Positions 5,191 through 7,263 of a DNA stretch of 7,263 nt are shown in pieces. This stretch comes from Bryobacterales bacterium (GTDB lineage: Bacteria; Acidobacteriota; Terriglobia; Bryobacterales; Bryobacteraceae): assembly GCA_003132905.1 (NCBI GenBank), contig PKZC01000309.1, positions 1-7,263 on the forward strand, read 5' to 3'. Position 1 is the stretch's first letter. Every line of letters begins with the position of its first letter. The notes beneath the pieces are model-generated. The model was not told the origin of the DNA and searched no databases. It saw only the letters and a list, made by a program, of their open reading frames with translations. The translations under genes were made by a program, and so were the position numbers.

Positions 5191-6759
5191 CTACTGCTGG
5201 CACACAAAGTTGCTCGCATCGTTGGTATCGCCCTGGCCCTTGTACTGCGCGTGCTGTGGATATGGACATAACGGCCGGCTGCGCCCCGGGAACGCCGGGC
5301 CGGTGGCAACCACGCGATCGGGAGCCACGCCTTTCTCCACCCAATCCACCACCGCACTCAACATGTCGAAACGATCCAGTGTCGCGCTTCCACCCTGACA
5401 ATGGCCCATGCCCGGCACCAGGTAGAAACGGCTCCAGGAGTCGACGGAACCGTTGCCGGTGTCCTTGGCCATCTTCTCGTAATAGCCGAGCGTGTCGAGC
5501 GGCGAAAACCACGGATCGCTCAGGCCGTGATAGAAAAGCAGCTTTCCTCCGTGCCCGGCGAAACTGGTGAGATTCGTCCACGTGCTGTCGCCTAGCTGCG
5601 TGGTTGCATCTGCCTCCAGGCGGGCATTTTCGCGATCGACATCGAAGTGCGCGAAATCGGCCCCGGTAGCGACCGGCATCAGTGGACCTTGCAGCAATCC
5701 AGGGATGCCGCCAACGTCGGAGATTCCCGCGTCGTAAGGAACTCCCGGATAAACAGCTTCTCCATGCGCCGATTTCGGTCCCGCGAAGGCCTTCTTCAAC
5801 GCGTCCGCTTGTGCGCGGGTCAAACAGCTGTCGGATTTCGTGCCGGAGCACACCAGCGTTTCTGGATCGAACTCACACCCACGCGAGTTGAAGATCATTC
5901 CGTCCTTTAGACCGTCCTTCGCGTCGCAGGCCTGGAGCACGGAACTCACGATCAGCTTGCGATCCGAAATAGAGAACGTTTTTTTCGGGTCGGCTTTGCC
6001 GCTGGCATCTCTGGGCGCTACCTCGTCGAAGACCGCCGTCATGAACCCCAGTGCGAGATTGGAATGCCCGGTGCGAATGGCCGGATCGCCCGAAACGATT
6101 CCGTCGAAATAATCCGGGTAGCGCTGCGACATGATCATCGCTTCCCGGCCGCCAGTGGAACAGCCGTCGAAATACGAATGCTGCGCCGCTCGGCCGTAAT
6201 ACGACGCGATCATCTGCTTGGCCAATCGAGCGACGCGTCCGATTGCCACGTAATAGAAATCCAGGCTAGCCTGCTGGTCCCGGAAGAAGCTGCCATCGAA
6301 CCCGCTCCCTTTGTGGCCGCTATCGGTGCTCACCACCGCAAATCCACGCGCCAGCGCGGGTGTCTCACCGGCCGCTTGAGAGCCCAAAGGCAAAGCCACG
6401 CTGCCGTTCAATCCGCCCCCGCCTTGAAACAGGAAACGCCCGTTCCATTGATCAGGCAACGCCAGAGCAAAACCGATCCCGTATGTTTTGCCGGCGGCTC
6501 CTGTGCGCTGGTTGATCACGCCCTCGACGTGGCAGAAGGGCGGAACCGCCACCGGGATCGTTCCCGGAAAGTTCGGTGAGACGCGCAGCGTGCCGGGTGC
6601 TGAAGCCGGAGTAGCATCCGCTTTCGCGATCGAAACCTTCTCGCCGGGCGCTTGAAACTTCAGCATGTCGGAGCATCGTGAGGGAGCACCGCCGGCTTGA
6701 GCGAACAGGAACGGCGCGGGCATCATCAGAAACGCGCAAAAAAGTGTGATTTGTCTCAT
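5191..6759 (-). CDS. Secreted tannase/feruloyl esterase family protein
   Basis: This 522-residue alpha/beta-hydrolase is exported: residues 1-20 form a signal peptide with probable cleavage after FLFAQA. The family hydrolyses esters of gallic, ferulic or related phenolic acids in plant polymers. The CS-D-HC motif is complete: C200-S201 in GCSTGGRE, D415 in GLSDPWFSP and H453-C454 in PGMGHC; the two cysteines usually form a disulfide joining the catalytic residues. The lid calcium loop is recognisable as ACDAKDGLKDG (D279, D282, D286). Further cysteines (C295, C304, C312, C498, C520) suggest more disulfides, fitting a periplasmic or extracellular site. Length is usual for the family. The ATG at 6759 directly precedes the signal peptide; AGG lies about ten bases upstream. 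Exact substrate cannot be read from sequence. The gene leads a likely operon with fumarase. Confidence 0.9.
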   Translation of the reverse strand: MRQITLFCAFLMMPAPFLFAQAGGAPSRCSDMLKFQAPGEKVSIAKADATPASAPGTLRVSPNFPGTIPVAVPPFCHVEGVINQRTGAAGKTYGIGFALALPDQWNGRFLFQGGGGLNGSVALPLGSQAAGETPALARGFAVVSTDSGHKGSGFDGSFFRDQQASLDFYYVAIGRVARLAKQMIASYYGRAAQHSYFDGCSTGGREAMIMSQRYPDYFDGIVSGDPAIRTGHSNLALGFMTAVFDEVAPRDASGKADPKKTFSISDRKLIVSSVLQACDAKDGLKDGMIFNSRGCEFDPETLVCSGTKSDSCLTRAQADALKKAFAGPKSAHGEAVYPGVPYDAGISDVGGIPGLLQGPLMPVATGADFAHFDVDRENARLEADATTQLGDSTWTNLTSFAGHGGKLLFYHGLSDPWFSPLDTLGYYEKMAKDTGNGSVDSWSRFYLVPGMGHCQGGSATLDRFDMLSAVVDWVEKGVAPDRVVATGPAFPGRSRPLCPYPQHAQYKGQGDTNDASNFVCQQ

Positions 6760-6787
6760 TTAGCGTTGCCTATCATGGCCAGAATCG

Positions 6788-6793
6788 ATTGTA
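6788..6793 (-). promoter_or_regulatory. Possible -10 element of the esterase-fumarase operon
   Basis: TACAAT on the minus strand (five of six consensus bases) lies 28 bases before the esterase ATG, which would give a leader of about 22 bases. No good -35 hexamer is found at 16-18 bp, so support is weak. Confidence 0.3.
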
Positions 6794-6986
6794 TACGCGA
6801 TGGACATGCAACACCATACGGCGGTTTTTCGAAACCAGGCCGGCCGCGTGATTGCACCGGAACGCACTAGGGAAAATTCTGGGGGCTGGAGCCGACAGGC
6901 CGAAAAATCAATGTGACGGAGAGGTTGATTCTGCGCATCGATCGCCCGACTGAGCAATTTTCCCGCGAGGCCGCGCCACCGTACTC

Positions 6987-6995
6987 TGATACAAT
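6987..6995 (+). promoter_or_regulatory. Extended -10 promoter of the VOC gene
   Basis: TGATACAAT matches the extended -10 form TGnTATAAT with one mismatch; no -35 hexamer is recognisable upstream, which extended -10 promoters tolerate. Only eight bases separate it from the ATG at 7004, so transcription would start at about 7001-7004 and the mRNA would be leaderless or nearly so. No ribosome site is present, in agreement. Confidence 0.45.
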
Positions 6996-7003
6996 CCTGA
7001 TTG

Positions 7004-7263
7004 ATGTTCCAAGGACTAGAGCACACCGCCATCGCAACACCCGATCCCAAACGACTGGCGGAGTGGTACGTACAGATGCTGGATTTCCGTATCAATTACA
7101 CATACGGGGGCAATTATTTCGTACGGGCTAGCAACGGCACCCTAATCGAGTTTATCCCTTCGGAAGGGGAGCGGGCGCCGCAGAAAATGAAGGACCCTGG
7201 TATTCGCCACCTGGCCATCAGCGTGGACAACTTCGACACCGCCATGCAGGAGTTACAGAAACG
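7004..7263 (+). CDS. VOC/glyoxalase-fold protein, 3' partial
   Basis: The gene runs off the right edge after 86 codons, starting MFQGLEHTAIATPDPKRLAE. This is the opening of a vicinal-oxygen-chelate (glyoxalase / dioxygenase / bleomycin-resistance-like) domain: beta strand with H7 (EHTAIATPD), helix KRLAEWYVQMLDF, strands through YFVRASNG and LIEF (E49), then IRHLAISVDNFDTA (H69), which begins the second beta-alpha-beta module. H7, E49 and H69 sit where metal ligands usually lie. An in-frame TGA two codons before the ATG fixes the start region. It is transcribed divergently from the esterase gene over a 244-bp gap. The substrate cannot be inferred; many members are uncharacterised. Confidence 0.85.
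   Translation, partial: MFQGLEHTAIATPDPKRLAEWYVQMLDFRINYTYGGNYFVRASNGTLIEFIPSEGERAPQKMKDPGIRHLAISVDNFDTAMQELQK

Noticed and set aside
5183..5194. Inverted repeat GTAGC-GT-GCTAC at the esterase stop as a terminator
   Set aside because: The stem is five base pairs with a two-base loop and no T-tract; too weak to call.
4409..5398. Long plus-strand open frame (329 codons) opposite fumarase
   Set aside because: It lies entirely across the fumarase/esterase coding strand, its translation is serine/arginine/proline-rich low-quality sequence, and the minus-strand proteins are clearly real.
5024..5851. Minus-strand 275-codon frame overlapping esterase and fumarase
   Set aside because: It is an out-of-frame, arginine-rich shadow typical of GC-rich genes; the esterase frame carries the catalytic motifs.
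6760..7095. 111-codon minus-strand frame upstream of the esterase
   Set aside because: It overlaps the VOC gene and the divergent promoter region, and its translation has no recognisable features.
1..7263. CRISPR array or intact insertion sequence
   Set aside because: No regularly spaced repeats with spacers and no transposase gene with terminal inverted repeats were seen.

Overview
The window looks like chromosome of an acidobacterium-like Gram-negative bacterium. This is inference, from a secreted tannase/feruloyl-esterase-family enzyme beside a fused class I fumarase and from an integrase C-terminus of the style common in acidobacterial genomes. No rRNA or marker gene confirms it. The right-hand block (3655-7263) is clearly GC-richer than the stretch between 1286 and 3550, which fits a foreign origin for that stretch.

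Left edge (1-850, + strand): the 3' part of a gene whose C-terminal domain resembles diadenylate cyclase (DisA_N/DAC) but with altered signature motifs. Its frame is open to the window edge, so the real start is probably outside. About 380 bases without a credible gene follow (851-1234); they contain a TGGGACA doublet just before an att-like repeat.

Middle (1235-3600): a small genomic island of about 2.3 kb at the 3' end of tRNA-Phe(GAA). A 51-bp perfect direct repeat, running from the anticodon loop through the CCA end of the tRNA, lies at 1235-1285 and again inside the intact tRNA at 3550-3600. Inside the island, on the minus strand, are a two-gene module (N-terminally membrane-anchored protein plus small soluble protein, one base apart), a short LECT2-like M23 metallopeptidase without an obvious signal peptide, and the C-terminal remnant of a tyrosine integrase. 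Direct TGGAATG repeats at about one-helical-turn spacing lie near both ends and look like recombinase arm sites. A strong terminator just downstream of tRNA-Phe insulates the cargo from tRNA transcription.

Right (3551-7263): host-type genes. A secreted tannase-family esterase and a class I fumarate hydratase are consecutive on the minus strand, 18 bases apart, and run into tRNA-Phe 28 bases later. Divergent from the esterase, a VOC/glyoxalase-fold gene starts at 7004 and runs off the window. An extended -10 promoter lies so close to its ATG that the mRNA may be leaderless.

The most interesting part is the island: an immobilised or trans-mobilised mini-element carrying an unrecognised membrane/soluble gene pair and an unusual peptidase, with hints that a second element sits in tandem to its left.
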